Assembly: GCF_051020975.1 (NCBI RefSeq)
Contig: NW_027478158.1
Span: 31,426,001 to 31,490,000 of the forward strand
DNA from: Osmia lignaria lignaria
Lineage: Eukaryota; Arthropoda; Insecta; Hymenoptera; Megachilidae
Length of the DNA stretch: 64,000 bases
Direction of reading: 5' to 3'
Shown: piece after piece, positions 50,876 to 63,755 of the stretch
How positions within the stretch are numbered: position 1 is the stretch's first letter
Layout: every line of letters starts with the position of its first letter
Notes under the pieces: model-generated
Database searches by the model: none
What the model was told of the DNA's origin: nothing
Seen by the model: only the letters and a program-made list of their open reading frames with translations
Made by a program: the position numbers and the translations under genes

Positions 50876-53800
50876 TGTAGGAAACATAATTCTCTACAAA
50901 AAAGGTCTCTTAACATTTTGAAATAGCTCGCTTCGTTTCCGAGATATTTGCAGATTTATCTCAAGGGAAGGGGCCTGACGGACATATTTCGAGATATTTC
51001 TTCTTCTTGTTGTTCCTCTTCTGCACAGCTAAGCTGGAAGTGGCATTTGCAGCTCGCAATAGTGCAGAGTTATCTCAAAGAAAGGGGCCACGGTGTTTCT
51101 GTATCTCTATTATGTTGGTGCGGCTTCGGAACTTTTAAATATCTTGATATATCTCGAGAACTACGCATCTGATCAAAAAATATCATTGAACCTAAAAAGT
51201 AGGAAACTTAATTCTCTACAAAAAAGGTCTCTTAACATTTTGCCATAGCTCGCTTCGTTTCCGAGATATTTGCAGATTTATCTCAAGGGAAGGGGCCTGA
51301 CGGACATATTTCGAGATATTTCTTCTTCTTGTTGTTCTTCTTCTGCACAGCTAAGCTGGAAGTGGCATTTGCAGCTCGCAATAGTGCAGAGTTATCTCAA
51401 AGAAAGGGGCCACGGTGTTTCTGTATCTCTATTATGTTGGTGCGGCTTCGGAACTTTTAAATATCTCGATATATCTCGAAAACTACGCTTCTGATCAAAA
51501 AATATCATAGAACATAAATTGTAGGAAACATAATTCTCTACAAAAAAGGTCTCTTAAGATTTTGCCATAGCTCGTTTCGTTTCCGAGATATTTGCAGATA
51601 TATCTCAAGGGAAGGGGCCTGACGGACATATTTCGAGATATTTCTTCTTCTTGTTGTTCTTCTTCTGCACAGCTAAACTGGAAGTGGCATTTCCAGCTCG
51701 CAATAGCGCAGAGTTATCTCAAAGAAAGGGGCCACGGTGTTTCTGTATCTCTATTATGTTGGTGCGGCTTCGGAACTTTTAAATATCTTGATACATCTCG
51801 AGAACTACGCATCTGATCAAAAAATATCATAGAACATGAAAAGTAGGAAACTGAATTCTCTACAAAAAAGGTCTCTTAACATTTTGCCATAGCTCGCTTC
51901 GTTTCCAAGATATTTGCAGATTTATCTCAAGGGAAGGGGCCTGACGGACATATTTCGACATATTTCTTCTTCTTGTTGTTCTTCTTCTGCACAGCGAAGC
52001 TGGAAGTGGCATTTGCAGCTCGCAATAGTGCAGAGTTATCTCAAAGAAAGGGGCCACGGTGTTTCTGTATCTCTATTATGTTGGTGCGGCTTCGGAACTT
52101 TTAAATATCTTGATATATCTCGAGAACTACGCATCTGATGAAAAAATATCATAGAACATAAAAAGTGGGAAACTTAATTCTCTACAAAAAAGGTCTCTTA
52201 ACATTTTGCCATAGCTCGCTTGGTTTCCGAGATATTTGCAGATTTATCTCAAGGGAAGGGGCCTGACGGACATATTTCGAGATATTTCTTCTTCTTGTTG
52301 TTCTTCTTCTGCACAGCTAAGCTGGAAGTGGCATTTGCAGGTCGCAATAGTGCAGAGTTATCTCAAAGAAAGGGGCCACGGTATTTCTGTATCTCTATTA
52401 TGTTGGTGCCGCTTCGGAACTTTTAAATCTCTGGATATATCTCGAGAACTACGCATCTGATCAAAAAATATCATTGAACCTAAAAAGTAGGAAACTTAAT
52501 TCTCTACAAAAAAGGTCTCTTAACATTTTGCCATAGCTCGCTTCGTTTCCGAGATATTTGCAGATTTATCTCAAGGGAAGGGGCCTGACGGACATATTTC
52601 TAGATATTTCTTCTTCTTGTTCTTCTTCTTCTGCACAGCTAAGCTGGAAGTGGCATTTGCAGCTCGCAATAGTGCAGAGTTATCTCAAAGAAAGGGGCCA
52701 CGGTGTTTCTGTATTTCTATTATGTTGGTGCGGCTTCGGATCTTTTAAATATCTCGATATATCTCGAAAACTACGCTTCTGATCAAAAAATATCATAGAA
52801 CGTAAATTGTAGGAAACATAATTCTCTACAAAAAAGGTCTCTTAACATTTTGAAATAGCTCGCTTCGTTTCCGAGATATTTGCAGATTTATCTCAAGGGA
52901 AGGGGCCTGACGCACATATTTCGAGATATTTCTTCTTCTTGTTGTTCCTCTTCTGCACAGCTAAGCTGGAAGTGGCATTTGCAGCTCGCAATAGTGCAGA
53001 GTTATCTCAAAGAAAGGGGCCACGGTGTTTCTGTATCTCTATTATGTTGGTGCGGCTTCGGAACTTTTAAATATCTTGATATATCTCGAGAACTACGCAT
53101 CTGATCAAAAAATATCATAGAACATAAAAAGTAGGAAACCTAATTCTCTACAAAAAAGGTCTCTTAACATTTTGCCATAGCTCGCTTCGTTTCCGAGATA
53201 TTTGCAGATTTATCTCGAGGGAAGGGGCCTGACGGACATATTTCGAGATATTTCATCTTCTTGTTGTTCTTCTTCTGCACAGCTAAGCTGGATGCGGCAT
53301 TTGCGGCTCGCACTAGTGCAGAGTTATCTCAAAGAAAGGGGCCACGGTGTTTCTGTATCTCTATTATGTTGGTGCGGCTTCGGATCTTTTAAATATCTCG
53401 ATATATCTCGAAAACTACGCTTCTGATCAAAATATATCATAGAACATAAATTGTAGGAAACATAATTCTCTACAAAAAAGGTCTCTTAACATTTTGCCAT
53501 AGCTCGTTTGGTTTCCGAGATATTTGCAGATATATCTCACGGGAAGGGGCCTGACGTACATATTTCGAGATATTTCTTCTTCTTGTTGTTCTTCTTCTGC
53601 ACAGCTAAACTGGAAGTGGCATTTCCAGCTCGCAATAGCGCAGAGTTATCTCAAAGAAAGGGGCCACGGTGTTTCTGTATCTCTATTATGTTGGTGCGGC
53701 TTCGGAACTTTTAAATATCTTGATATATCTCGAGAACTACGCATCTGATCAAAAAATATCATAGAACATAAAAAGTAGGAAACTTAATTCTCTACAAAAA

Positions 53801-55705
53801 AGGTCTCTTAACATTTTGCCATAGCTCGCTTCGTTTCCTAGATATTTGCAGATTTATCTCAAGGGAAGGGGCCTGACGGACATATTTCGAGTTATTTCTT
53901 CTTCTTGTTGTTCTTCTTCTGCACAGCTACGCTGGAAGTGGCATTTGCAGCTCGCAATAGTGCAGAGTTATCTCAAAGAAAGGGGCCACGGTATTTCTGT
54001 ATCTCTATTATGTTGGTGCGGCTTCGGAACTTTTAAATATCTTGATATATCTCGAGAACTACGCATCTGATCAAAAAATATCATAGAACATAAATTGTAG
54101 GAAACATAATTCTCTACAAAAAAGGTCTCTTAAGATTTTGCCATTGCTCGTTTCGTTTCCGAGATATTTGCAGATATATCTCAAGGGAAGGGGCCTGACG
54201 GATATATTTCGAGATATTTCTTCTTCTTGTTGTTCTTCTTCTGCACAGCTAAACTGGAAGTGGCATTTCCAGCTCGCAATAGCGCAGAGTTATCTCAAAG
54301 AAAGGGGCCACGGTGTTTCTGTATCTCTATTATGTTGGTGCGGCTTCGGAACTTTTAAATATCTTGATATATCTCGAGAACTACGCATCTGATCAAAAAA
54401 TATCATAGAACATAAAAAGTAGGAAACTTAATTCTCTACAAAAAACGTCTCTTAACATTTTGCCATAGCTCGCTTCGTTTCCTAGATATTTGCAGATTTA
54501 TCTCAAGGGAAGGGGCCTGACGGACATATTTCGAGTTATTTCTTCTTCTTGTTGTTCTTCTTCTGCACAGCTACGCTGGAAGTGGCATTTGCAGCTCGCA
54601 ATAGTGCAGAGTTATCTCAAAGAAAAGGGCCACGGTGTTTCTGTATCTCTATTATGTTGGTGCGGCTTCGGAACTTTTAAATATCTTGATATATCTCGAG
54701 AACTACGCATCTGATCAAATAATATCATAGAACATAAAAAGTAGGAAACTTAATTCTCTACAAATAAGGTCTCTTAACATTTTGCCATCGCTCGCTTCGT
54801 TTCCGAGATATTTGCCGATTTATCTCAAGGGAAGGGGCCTGACGGACATATTTCGAGATATTTCTTCTTCTTGTTGTTCTTCTTCTGCACAGCTAAGCTG
54901 GAAGTGGCATTTGCAGCTCGCAATAGTGCAGAGTTATCTCAAAGAAAGGGGCCACGGTGTTTCTGTATCTCTATTATGTTGGTGCGGCTTCGGAACTTTT
55001 AAATATCTTGATATACCTCGAGAACTACGCATCTGATCAAAAAATATCATAGAACATAAAAAGTAGGAAACTTAATTCTCTACAAAAAAGGTCTCTTAAC
55101 ATTTTGCCATAGCACGCTTCGTTTCCGAGATATTTGCAGATTTATCTCGAGGGAAGGGGCCTGACAGACATATTTCGAGATATTTCTTCTTCTTGTTGTT
55201 CTTCTTCTGCACAGCTAAGCTGGAAGTGGCATTTGCAGCTCGCATTAGTGCAGAGTTATCTCAAAGAAAGGGGCCACGGTGTTTCTGTATCTCTATTATG
55301 TTGGTGCGGCTTCGGAACTTTTAAATATCTTGATATATCTCGAGAACTACGCATCTGATCAAAAAATATCATAGAACATAAAAAGTAGAAAACTTAATTA
55401 TCTACAAAAAAGGTCTCTTAACATTTTGCCATAGCTCGCTTTGTTTCCGAGATATTTGCAGATTTATCTCGAGGGAAGGGGCCTGACGGACATATTTCGA
55501 GATATTTCTTCTTCTTGTTGTTCTTCTTCTGCACAGCTAAGCTGGAAGTGGCATTTGCAGCTCGCAATAGTGCAGAGTTATCTCAAAGACAGGGGCCACG
55601 GTGTTTCTGTATCTCTATTATGTTGGTGCAGCTTCGGAACTTTTAAATATCTTGATATATCTCGAGAACTACGCATCTGATCAAAAAATATCATAGAACA
55701 TAAAA
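50876..55705 (+). repeat. Segmental copy B2 (monomers 159-173)
   Basis: These 15 monomers repeat 105-119 at +17,388 bp; TTTTGAAATAGC in monomers 111 and 165 lies at exactly that distance. Rare marks kept include CACAGCGAAGC, AAATCTCTGG, GACGCACAT, GCTGGATGCGG and TTTGCCGAT. Monomer 173 differs from 119 by GTGCAGCTTC in place of GTGCGGCTTC near 55627. Confidence 0.85.
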
Positions 55706-56671
55706 AGTAGGAAACTTAATTCTCTACAAAAAAGATATCTTAACATTTTGCCATAGCTCGCTTCGTTTCCGAGATATTTGCAGATTTATCTCAAGGGAAG
55801 GGGCCTGACGGACATATTTCGAGATATTTCTTCTTCTTGTTGTTCTTCTTCTGCACAGCTAAGCTGGAAGTGGCATTTGCTGCGCGCAATAGTGCAGAGT
55901 TATCTCAAAGAAAGGGGCCACGGTGTTTCTGTATCTCTATTATGTTGGTGCGGCTTCGGAACTTTTAAATATCTTGATATATCTCGAGAACTACGCATCT
56001 GATCAAAAAATGTCATAGAACATAAAAAGTAGGAAACCTAATTTTCTACAAAAAAGATCTCTTAACATTTTGCCGTAGCTCGCTTCGTTTCCGAGATATT
56101 TGCAGATTTATCTCAAGGGAAGGGGCCTAACGGACATATTTCGAAATATTTCTTCTTCTTGTTGTTCTTCTTCTGCACAGCTAAGCTGGCAGTGGCATTT
56201 GCAGCTCGCAATAGTGCAGAGTTATCTCAAAGAAAGCGGCCACGGTGTTTCTGTACCTCTATTATGTTGGTGCGGCTTCGGAACTTTTAAATATCTTGAT
56301 ATATCTCGAGAACTACGCATCTGATCAAAATATATCATAGAACATAAATTGTAGGAAACATAATTCTCTACAAAAAAGGTCTCTTAACATTTTGCCATAG
56401 CTCGTTTGGTTTCCGAGATATTTGCAGATATATCTCACGGGAAGGGGCCTGACGGACATATATCGAGATATTTCTTCTTCTTGTTGTTCTTCTTCTGCAC
56501 AGCTAAACTGGAAGTGGCATTTCCAGCTCGCAATAGCGCAGAGTTATCTCAAAGAAAGGGGCCACGGTGTTTCTGTATCTCTATTATGTTGGTGCGGCTT
56601 CGGAACTTTTAAATATCTTGATATATCTCGAGAACTACGCATCTGATCAAAAAATATCATAGAACATAAAA
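55706..56671 (+). repeat. Monomers 174-176: three-monomer indel relative to copy 1
   Basis: These units lie between the counterparts of 119 and 120, which are adjacent in the first copy. Monomers 174-175 (AAAGATATCTT, TTTGCTGCGCGC, then TTTTGCCGTAGC and TTCGAAATATT) recur as 185-186, 11 monomers (3,542 bp) downstream. Monomer 176 is i-like with TCTCACGGG and ends with the AACGCAATTC junction that also starts monomer 120. Confidence 0.8.
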
Positions 56672-58925
56672 AGTAGGAAACGCAATTCTCTACAAAAAAG
56701 GTCTCTTAACATTTTGCCATAGCTCGCTTCGTTTCCTAGATATTTGCAGATTTATCTCAAGGGAAGGGGCCTGACGGACATATTTCGAGTTATTTCTTCT
56801 TCTTGTTGTTCTTCTTCTGCACAGCTACGCTGGAAGTGGCATTTGCAGCTCGCAATAGTGCAGAGTTATCTCAAAGAAAGGGGCCACGGTGTTTCTGTAT
56901 CTCTATTATGTTGGTGCGGCTTCGGAACTTTTAAATATCTTGATATATCTCGAGAACTACGCATCTGATCAAATAATATCATAGAACATAAAAAGTAGGA
57001 AACTTAATTCTCTACAAATAAGGTCTCTTAACATTTTGCCATCGCTCGCTTCGTTTCCGAGAGATTTGCAGATTTATCTCAAGGGAAGGGGCCTGACGGA
57101 CATATTTCGAGATATTTCTTCTTCTTGTTGTTCTTCTTCTGCACAGCTAAGCTGGAAGTGGCATTTGCAGCTCGCAATAGTGCAGAGTTATCTCAAAGAA
57201 AGGGGCCACGGTGTTTCTGTATCTCTATTATGTTGGTGCGGCTTCGGAACTTTTAAATATCTTGATATACCTCGAGAACTACGCATCTGATCAAAAAATA
57301 TCATAGAACATAAAAAGTAGGAAACTTAATTCTCTACAAAAAAGGTCTCTTAACATTTTGCCATAGCTCGCTTCGTTTCCGAGATATTTGCAGATTTATC
57401 TCGAGGGAAGGGGCCTGACAGACATATTTCGAGATATTTCTTCTTCTTGTTGTTCTTCTTCTGCACAGCTAAGCTGGAAGTGGCATTTGCAGCTCGCATT
57501 AGTGCAGAGTTATCTCAAAGAAAGGGGCCACGGTGTTTCTGTATCTCTATTATGTTGGTGCGGCTTCGGAACTTTTAAATATCTTGATATATCTCGAGAA
57601 CTACGCATCTGATCAAAAAATATCATAGAACATAAAAAGTGGGAAACTTAATTATCTACAAAAAAGCTCTCTTAACATTTTGCCATAGCTTGCTTCGTTT
57701 CCGAGATATTTGCAGATTTATCTCGAGGGAAGGGGCCTGACGGACATATTTCGAGATATTTCTTCTTCTTGTTGTTCTTCTTCTGCACAGCTAAGCTGGA
57801 AGTGGCATTTGCAGCTCGCAATAGTGCAGAGTTATCTCAAAGACAGGGGCCACGGTGTTTCTGTATCTCTATTATGTTGGTGCGGCTTCGGAACTTTTAA
57901 ATATCTCGATATATCTCGAAAACTACGCTTCTGATCCAAAAATATCATAGAACATAAATTGTAGGAAACATAATTCTCTACAAAAAAGGTCTCTTATGAT
58001 TTTGCCATTGCTCGTTTCGTTTCCGAGATATTTGCAGATATATCTCAAGGGAAGGGGCCTGACGGATATATTTCGAGATATTTCTTCTTCTTGTTGTTCT
58101 TCTTCTGCACAGCTAAACTGGAAGTGGCATTTCCAGCTCGCAATAGTGCAGAGTTATCTCACAGAAAGGGGCCACGGTGTTTCTGTATCTCTATTATGTT
58201 GGTGCGGCTTCGGAACTTTTAAATATCTTGATATATCTCGAGAACTACGCATCTGATCAAAAAGTATCATAGAACATAAAAAGTAGGAAACTTAATTCTC
58301 TACAAAAAAGGTCTCTTAACATTTTGCCATAGCTCGCTTCGTTTCCGAGATATGTGCAGATGTATCTCAAGGGAAGGGGCCTGACGGACATATTTCGAGA
58401 TATTTCTTCTTCTTGTTGTTCTTCTTCTGCACAGCTAAGCTGGAAGTGGCATTTGCAGGTCGCAATAGTGCAGAGTTATCTCAAAGAAAGGGGCCACGGT
58501 GTTTCTGTATCTCTATTATGTTGGTGCCGCTTCGGAACTTTTAAATATCTGGATATATCTCGAGAACTACGCATCTGATCAAAAAATATCATTGAACCTA
58601 AAAAGTAGGAAACTTAATTCTCTACAAAAAAGGTCTCTTAACATTTTGCCATAGCTCGCTTGGTTTCCGAGTTATTTGCAGATTAATCTCAGGGGAAGGG
58701 GCCTGACGGACATATTTCGAGATATTTCTTCTTCTTGTTCTTCTTCTTCTGCACAGCTAAGCTGGAAGTGGCATTTGCAGCTCGCAATAGTGCAGAGTTA
58801 CCTCAAAGAAAGGGGCCACGGTGTTTCTGTATCTCTATTATGTGGGTGCCGCTTCGGAACTTTTAAATATCTGGATATATCTCGAGAACTACGCATCTGA
58901 TGAAAAAATATCATAGAACATAAAA
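56672..58925 (+). repeat. Segmental copy C2 (monomers 177-183)
   Basis: Seven monomers repeat 120-126 at +18,354 bp, including GAGAGATTT, TCTTATGATTT, ATGTGCAGATG and AATCTCAGGGG. The match continues into the start of the next unit through AAAAAATAAGAAAC (40566 and 58920), then fades. Confidence 0.85.
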
Positions 58926-61179
58926 AATAAGAAACTTAATTCTCTACAAAAAAGGTCTCTTAACATTTTGCCATAGCTCGCTTCGTTTCCGAGATATTTG
59001 CAGATTTATCTCAAGGGAAGGGGCCTGACGGACATATTTCGAGATATTCCTTCTTCTTGTTGTTCTTCTTCTGCACAGCTAAGCTGGAAGTGGCATTTGC
59101 AGCGCGCAATAGTGCAGAGTTGTCTCAAAGAAAGGGGCCACGGTGTTTCTGTATCTCTATTATGTTGGTGCAGCTTCGGAACTTTTTAATATCTTGATAT
59201 ATCTCGAGAACTACGCATCTGATCAAAAAATATCATAGAACATAAAAAGTAGGAAACTTAATTCTCTACAAAAAAGATATCTTAACATTTTGCCATAGCT
59301 CGCTTCGTTTCCGAGATATTTGCAGATTTATCTCAAGGGAAGGGGCCTGACGGACATATTTCGAGATATTTCTTCTTCTTGTTGTTCTTCTTCTGCACAG
59401 CTAAGCTGGAAGTGGCATTTGCTGCGCGCAATAGTGCAGAGTTATCTCAAAGAAAGGGGCCACGGTGTTTCGGTATCTCTATTATGTTGGTGCGGCTTCG
59501 GAACTTTTAAATATCTTGATATATCTCGAGAACTACGCATCTGATCAAAAAATATCATAGAACATAAAAAGTAGGAAACCTAATTATCTACAAAAAAGGT
59601 CTCTTAACATTTTGCCGTAGCTCGCTTCGTTTCCGAGATATTTGCAGATTTATCTCAAGGGAAGGGGCCTGACGGACATATTTCGAAATATTTCTTCTTC
59701 TTGTTGTTCTTCTTCTGCACAGCTAAGCTGGAAGTGGCATTTGCAGCTCGCAATAGTGCAGAGTTATCTCAAAGAAAGGGGCCACGGTGTTTCTGTACCT
59801 CTATTATGTTGGTGCAGCTTCGGAACTTTTAAATATCTTGATATATCTCGAGAACTACGCATCTGATCAAAAAATATCATAGAACATAAAAAGTAGGAAA
59901 CTTAATTCCCTACAAAAAAGGTATCTTAACATTTTGCCATCGCTCGCTTCGTTTCCGAGATATTTGCAGATTTATCTCAAGGGAAGGAGCTTGACGGACA
60001 TATTTCGAGATATTTCTTCTTCTTGTTGTTCTTCTTCTGCACAGCTAAGCTGGAAGCGGCATTTGCGCCTCGCACTAGTGCAGAGTTATCTCAAAGAAAG
60101 TGGCCACGGTGTTTCTGTATCTCTATTATGTTGGTGCCGCTTCGGATCTTTTAAATATCTCGATATATCTCGAAAACTACGCTTCTGATCAAAAAATATC
60201 ATAGAACATAAAAAGTAGGAAACTTAATTCTCTACAAAAAAGGTCTCTTAACATTTTGCCATAGCTCGCTTCGTTTCCGAGATATTTGCAGATATATCTC
60301 AAGGGAAGGGGCCTGACGGACATATTTCGAGATATTTCTTCTTCTTGTTGTTCTTCTTCTGCACAGCTAAACTGGAAGTGGCATTTCCAGCTCGCAATAG
60401 CGCAGAGTTATCTCAAAGAAAGGGGCCACGGTGTTTCTGTATCTCTATTATGTTGGTGCGGCTTCGGAACTTTTAAATATCTTGATATATCTCGAGAACT
60501 ACGCATCTGATCAAATAATATCATAGAACATAAAAATTAGGAAACTTAATTCTCTACAAATAAGGTCTCTTAACATTTTGCCATAGCTCGCTTCGTTTCC
60601 GAGATATTTGCAGATTTATCTCAAGGGAAGGGGCCTGACGGACATATTTCGAAATATTTCTTCTTCTTCTTGTTCTTCTTCTGCACAGCTAAGCTGGAAG
60701 TGGCATTTGCAGCTCGCAATAGTGCAGAGTTATCTCAAAGAAAGGGGCCACGGTGTTTCTGTACCTCTATTATGTTGGTGCAGCTTCGGAACTTTTAAAT
60801 ATCTTGATATATCTCGAGAACTACGCATCTGATCAAAAAATATCATAGAGCATAAAAAGTAGGAAACTTAATTCCCTACAAAAAAGGTATCTTAACATTT
60901 TGCCATCGCTCGCTTCGTTTCCGAGATATTTGCAGATATATCTCAAGGGAAGGGGCCTGACGGACATATTTCGAGATATTTCTTCTTCTTGCTGTTCTTC
61001 TTCTGCACAGCTAAACTGGAAGTGGCATTTCCAGCTCGCAATGGCGCAGAGTTATCTCAAAGAAAGGGGCCACGGTGTTTCTGTATCTCTATTATGTTGG
61101 TGCGGCTTCGGAACTTTTAAATATCTTGATATATCTCGAGAACTACGCATCTGATGAAAAAATATCATAGAACATAAAA
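58926..61179 (+). repeat. Monomers 184-190: recent local reshuffling
   Basis: Monomers 185-186 copy 174-175. Monomers 186-187 and 189-190 form a 966-bp (3-monomer) repeat, marked by TTCGAAATATT, TACCTCTATT, and then AATTCCCTAC with GGTATCTTAAC (around 59906 and 60872). Monomer 184 has ATATTCC, GTTGTCTC and ACTTTTTAATATC as private changes. Monomer 187 has GGAAGGAGCTTG and GCGCCTCGC. Confidence 0.75.
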
Positions 61180-63755
61180 AGTGGGAAACTTAATTCTCTA
61201 CAAAAAAGGTCTCTTAACATTTTGCCATAGCTCGCTTGGTTTCCAAGATATTTGCAGATTTATCTCAAGGGAAGGGGCCTGACGGACATATTTCGAGATA
61301 TTTCTTCTTCTTGTTGTTCTTCTTCTGCACAGCTAAGCTGGAAGTGGCATTTGCAGGTCGCAATAGTGCAGAGTTATCTCAAAGAAAGGGGCCACGGTAT
61401 TTCTGTATCTCTATTATGTTGGTGCCGCTTCGGAACTTTTAAATCTCTGGATATATCTCGAGAACTACGCATCTGATCAAAAAATATCATTGAACCTAAA
61501 AAGTAGGAAACTTAATTCTCTACAAAAAAGGTCTCTTAACATTTTGCCATAGCTCGCTTCGTTTCCGAGATATTTGCAGATTTATCTCAAGGGAAGGGGC
61601 CTGACGGACATATTTCTAGATATTTCTTCTTCTTGTTCTTCTTCTTCTGCACAGCTAAGCTGGAAGTGGCATTTGCAGCTCGCAATAGTGCAGAGTTATC
61701 TCAAAGAAAGGGGCCACGGTGTTTCTGTATTTCTATTATGTTGGTGCGGCTTCGGATCTTTTAAATATCTCGATATATCTCGAAAACTACGCTTCTGATC
61801 AAAAAATATCATAGAACGTAAATTGTAGGAAACATAATTCTCTACAAAAAAGGTCTCTTAACATTTTGAAATAGCTCGCTTCGTTTCCGAGATATTTGCA
61901 GATTTATCTCAAGGGAAGGGGCCTGACGCACATATTTCGAGATATTTCTTCTTCTTGTTGTTCCTCTTCTGCACAGCTAAGCTGGAAGTGGCATTTGCAG
62001 CTCGCAATAGTGCAGAGTTATCTCAAAGAAAGGGGCCACGGTGTTTCTGTATCTCTATTATGTTGGTGCGGCTTCGGAACTTTTAAATATCTTGATATAT
62101 CTCGAGAACTACGCATCTGATCAAAAAATATCATAGAACATAAAAAGTAGGAAACCTAATTCTCTACAAAAAAGGTCTCTTAACATTTTGCCATAGCTCG
62201 CTTCGTTTCCGAGATATTTGCAGATTTATCTCGAGGGAAGGGGCCTGACGGACATATTTCGAGATATTTCATCTTCTTGTTGTTCTTCTTCTGCACAGCT
62301 AAGCTGGATGCGGCATTTGCGGCTCGCACTAGTGCAGAGTTATCTCAAAGAAAGGGGCCACGGTGTTTCTGTATCTCTATTATGTTGGTGCGGCTTCGGA
62401 TCTTTTAAATATCTCGATATATCTCGAAAACTACGCTTCTGATCAAAATATATCATAGAACATAAATTGTAGGAAACATAATTCTCTACAAAAAAGGTCT
62501 CTTAACATTTTGCCATAGCTCGTTTGGTTTCCGAGATATTTGCAGATATATCTCACGGGAAGGGGCCTGACGGACATATTTCGAGATATTTCTTCTTCTT
62601 GTTGTTCTTCTTCTGCACAGCTAAACTGGAAGTGGCATTTCCAGCTCGCAATAGCGCAGAGTTATCTCAAAGAAAGGGGCCACGGTGTTTCTGTATCTCT
62701 ATTATGTTGGTGCGGCTTCGGAACTTTTAAATATCTTGATATATCTCGAGAACTACGCATCTGATCAAAAAATATCATAGAACATAAAAAGTAGGAAACT
62801 TAATTCTCTACAAAAAAGGTCTCTTAACATTTTGCCATAGCTCGCTTCGTTTCCTAGATATTTGCAGATTTATCTCAAGGGAAGGGGCCTGACGGACATA
62901 TTTCGAGTTATTTCTTCTTCTTGTTGTTCTTCTTCTGCACAGCTACGCTGGAAGTGGCATTTGCAGCTCGCAATAGTGCAGAGTTATCTCAAAGAAAGGG
63001 GCCACGGTATTTCTGTATCTCTATTATGTTGGTGCGGCTTCGGAACTTTTAAATATCTTGATATATCTCGAGAACTACGCATCTGATCAAAAAATATCAT
63101 AGAACATAAATTGTAGGAAACATAATTCTCTACAAAAAAGGTCTCTTAAGATTTTGCCATTGCTCGTTTCGTTTCCGAGATATTTGCAGATATATCTCAA
63201 GGGAAGGGGCCTGACGGATATATTTCGAGATATTTCTTCTTCTTGTTGTTCTTCTTCTGCACAGCTAAACTGGAAGTGGCATTTCCAGCTCGCAATAGCG
63301 CAGAGTTATCTCAAAGAAAGGGGCCACGGTGTTTCTGTATCTCTATTATGTTGGTGCGGCTTCGGAACTTTTAAATATCTTGATATATCTCGAGAACTAC
63401 GCATCTGATCAAAAAATATCATAGAACATAAAAAGTAGGAAACTTAATTCTCTACAAAAAACGTCTCTTAACATTTTGCCATAGCTCGCTTCGTTTCCGA
63501 GATATTTGCCGATTTATCTCAAGGGAAGGGGCCTGACGGACATATTTCGAGATATTTCTTCTTCTTGTTGTTCTTCTTCTGCACAGCTAAGCTGGAAGTG
63601 GTATTTGCAGCTCGCAATAGTGCAGAGTTATCTCAAAGAAAGGGGCCACGGTGTTTCTGTATCTCTATTATGTTGGTGCGGCTTCGGAACTTTTAAATAT
63701 CTTGATATACCTCGAGAACTACGCATCTGATCAAAAAATATCATAGAACATAAAA
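61180..63755 (+). repeat. Segmental copy B3 (monomers 191-198)
   Basis: Monomers 191-197 repeat 163-169 at +9,016 bp and 109-115 at +26,404 bp, making a third copy of segment B. TTTTGAAATAGC is at the same place in monomers 165 and 193. Monomer 195 has GACGGACAT where 113 and 167 have GACGTACAT. Monomer 198 fuses two units of the earlier copies. The segment runs off the window end. Confidence 0.85.
63434..63755 (+). repeat. Monomer 198: exchange junction of types 170 and 171
   Basis: The start matches monomer 170 (AAAAAACGTCTC near 63456-63467 and CCATAGCTCG). The remainder matches 171 (TTTCCGAG, TTTGCCGAT and GATATACCTC). The switch falls between the last 170-specific base at 63483 and the first 171-specific base at 63499. 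Relative to copy B2, one monomer has been lost. Confidence 0.8.
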
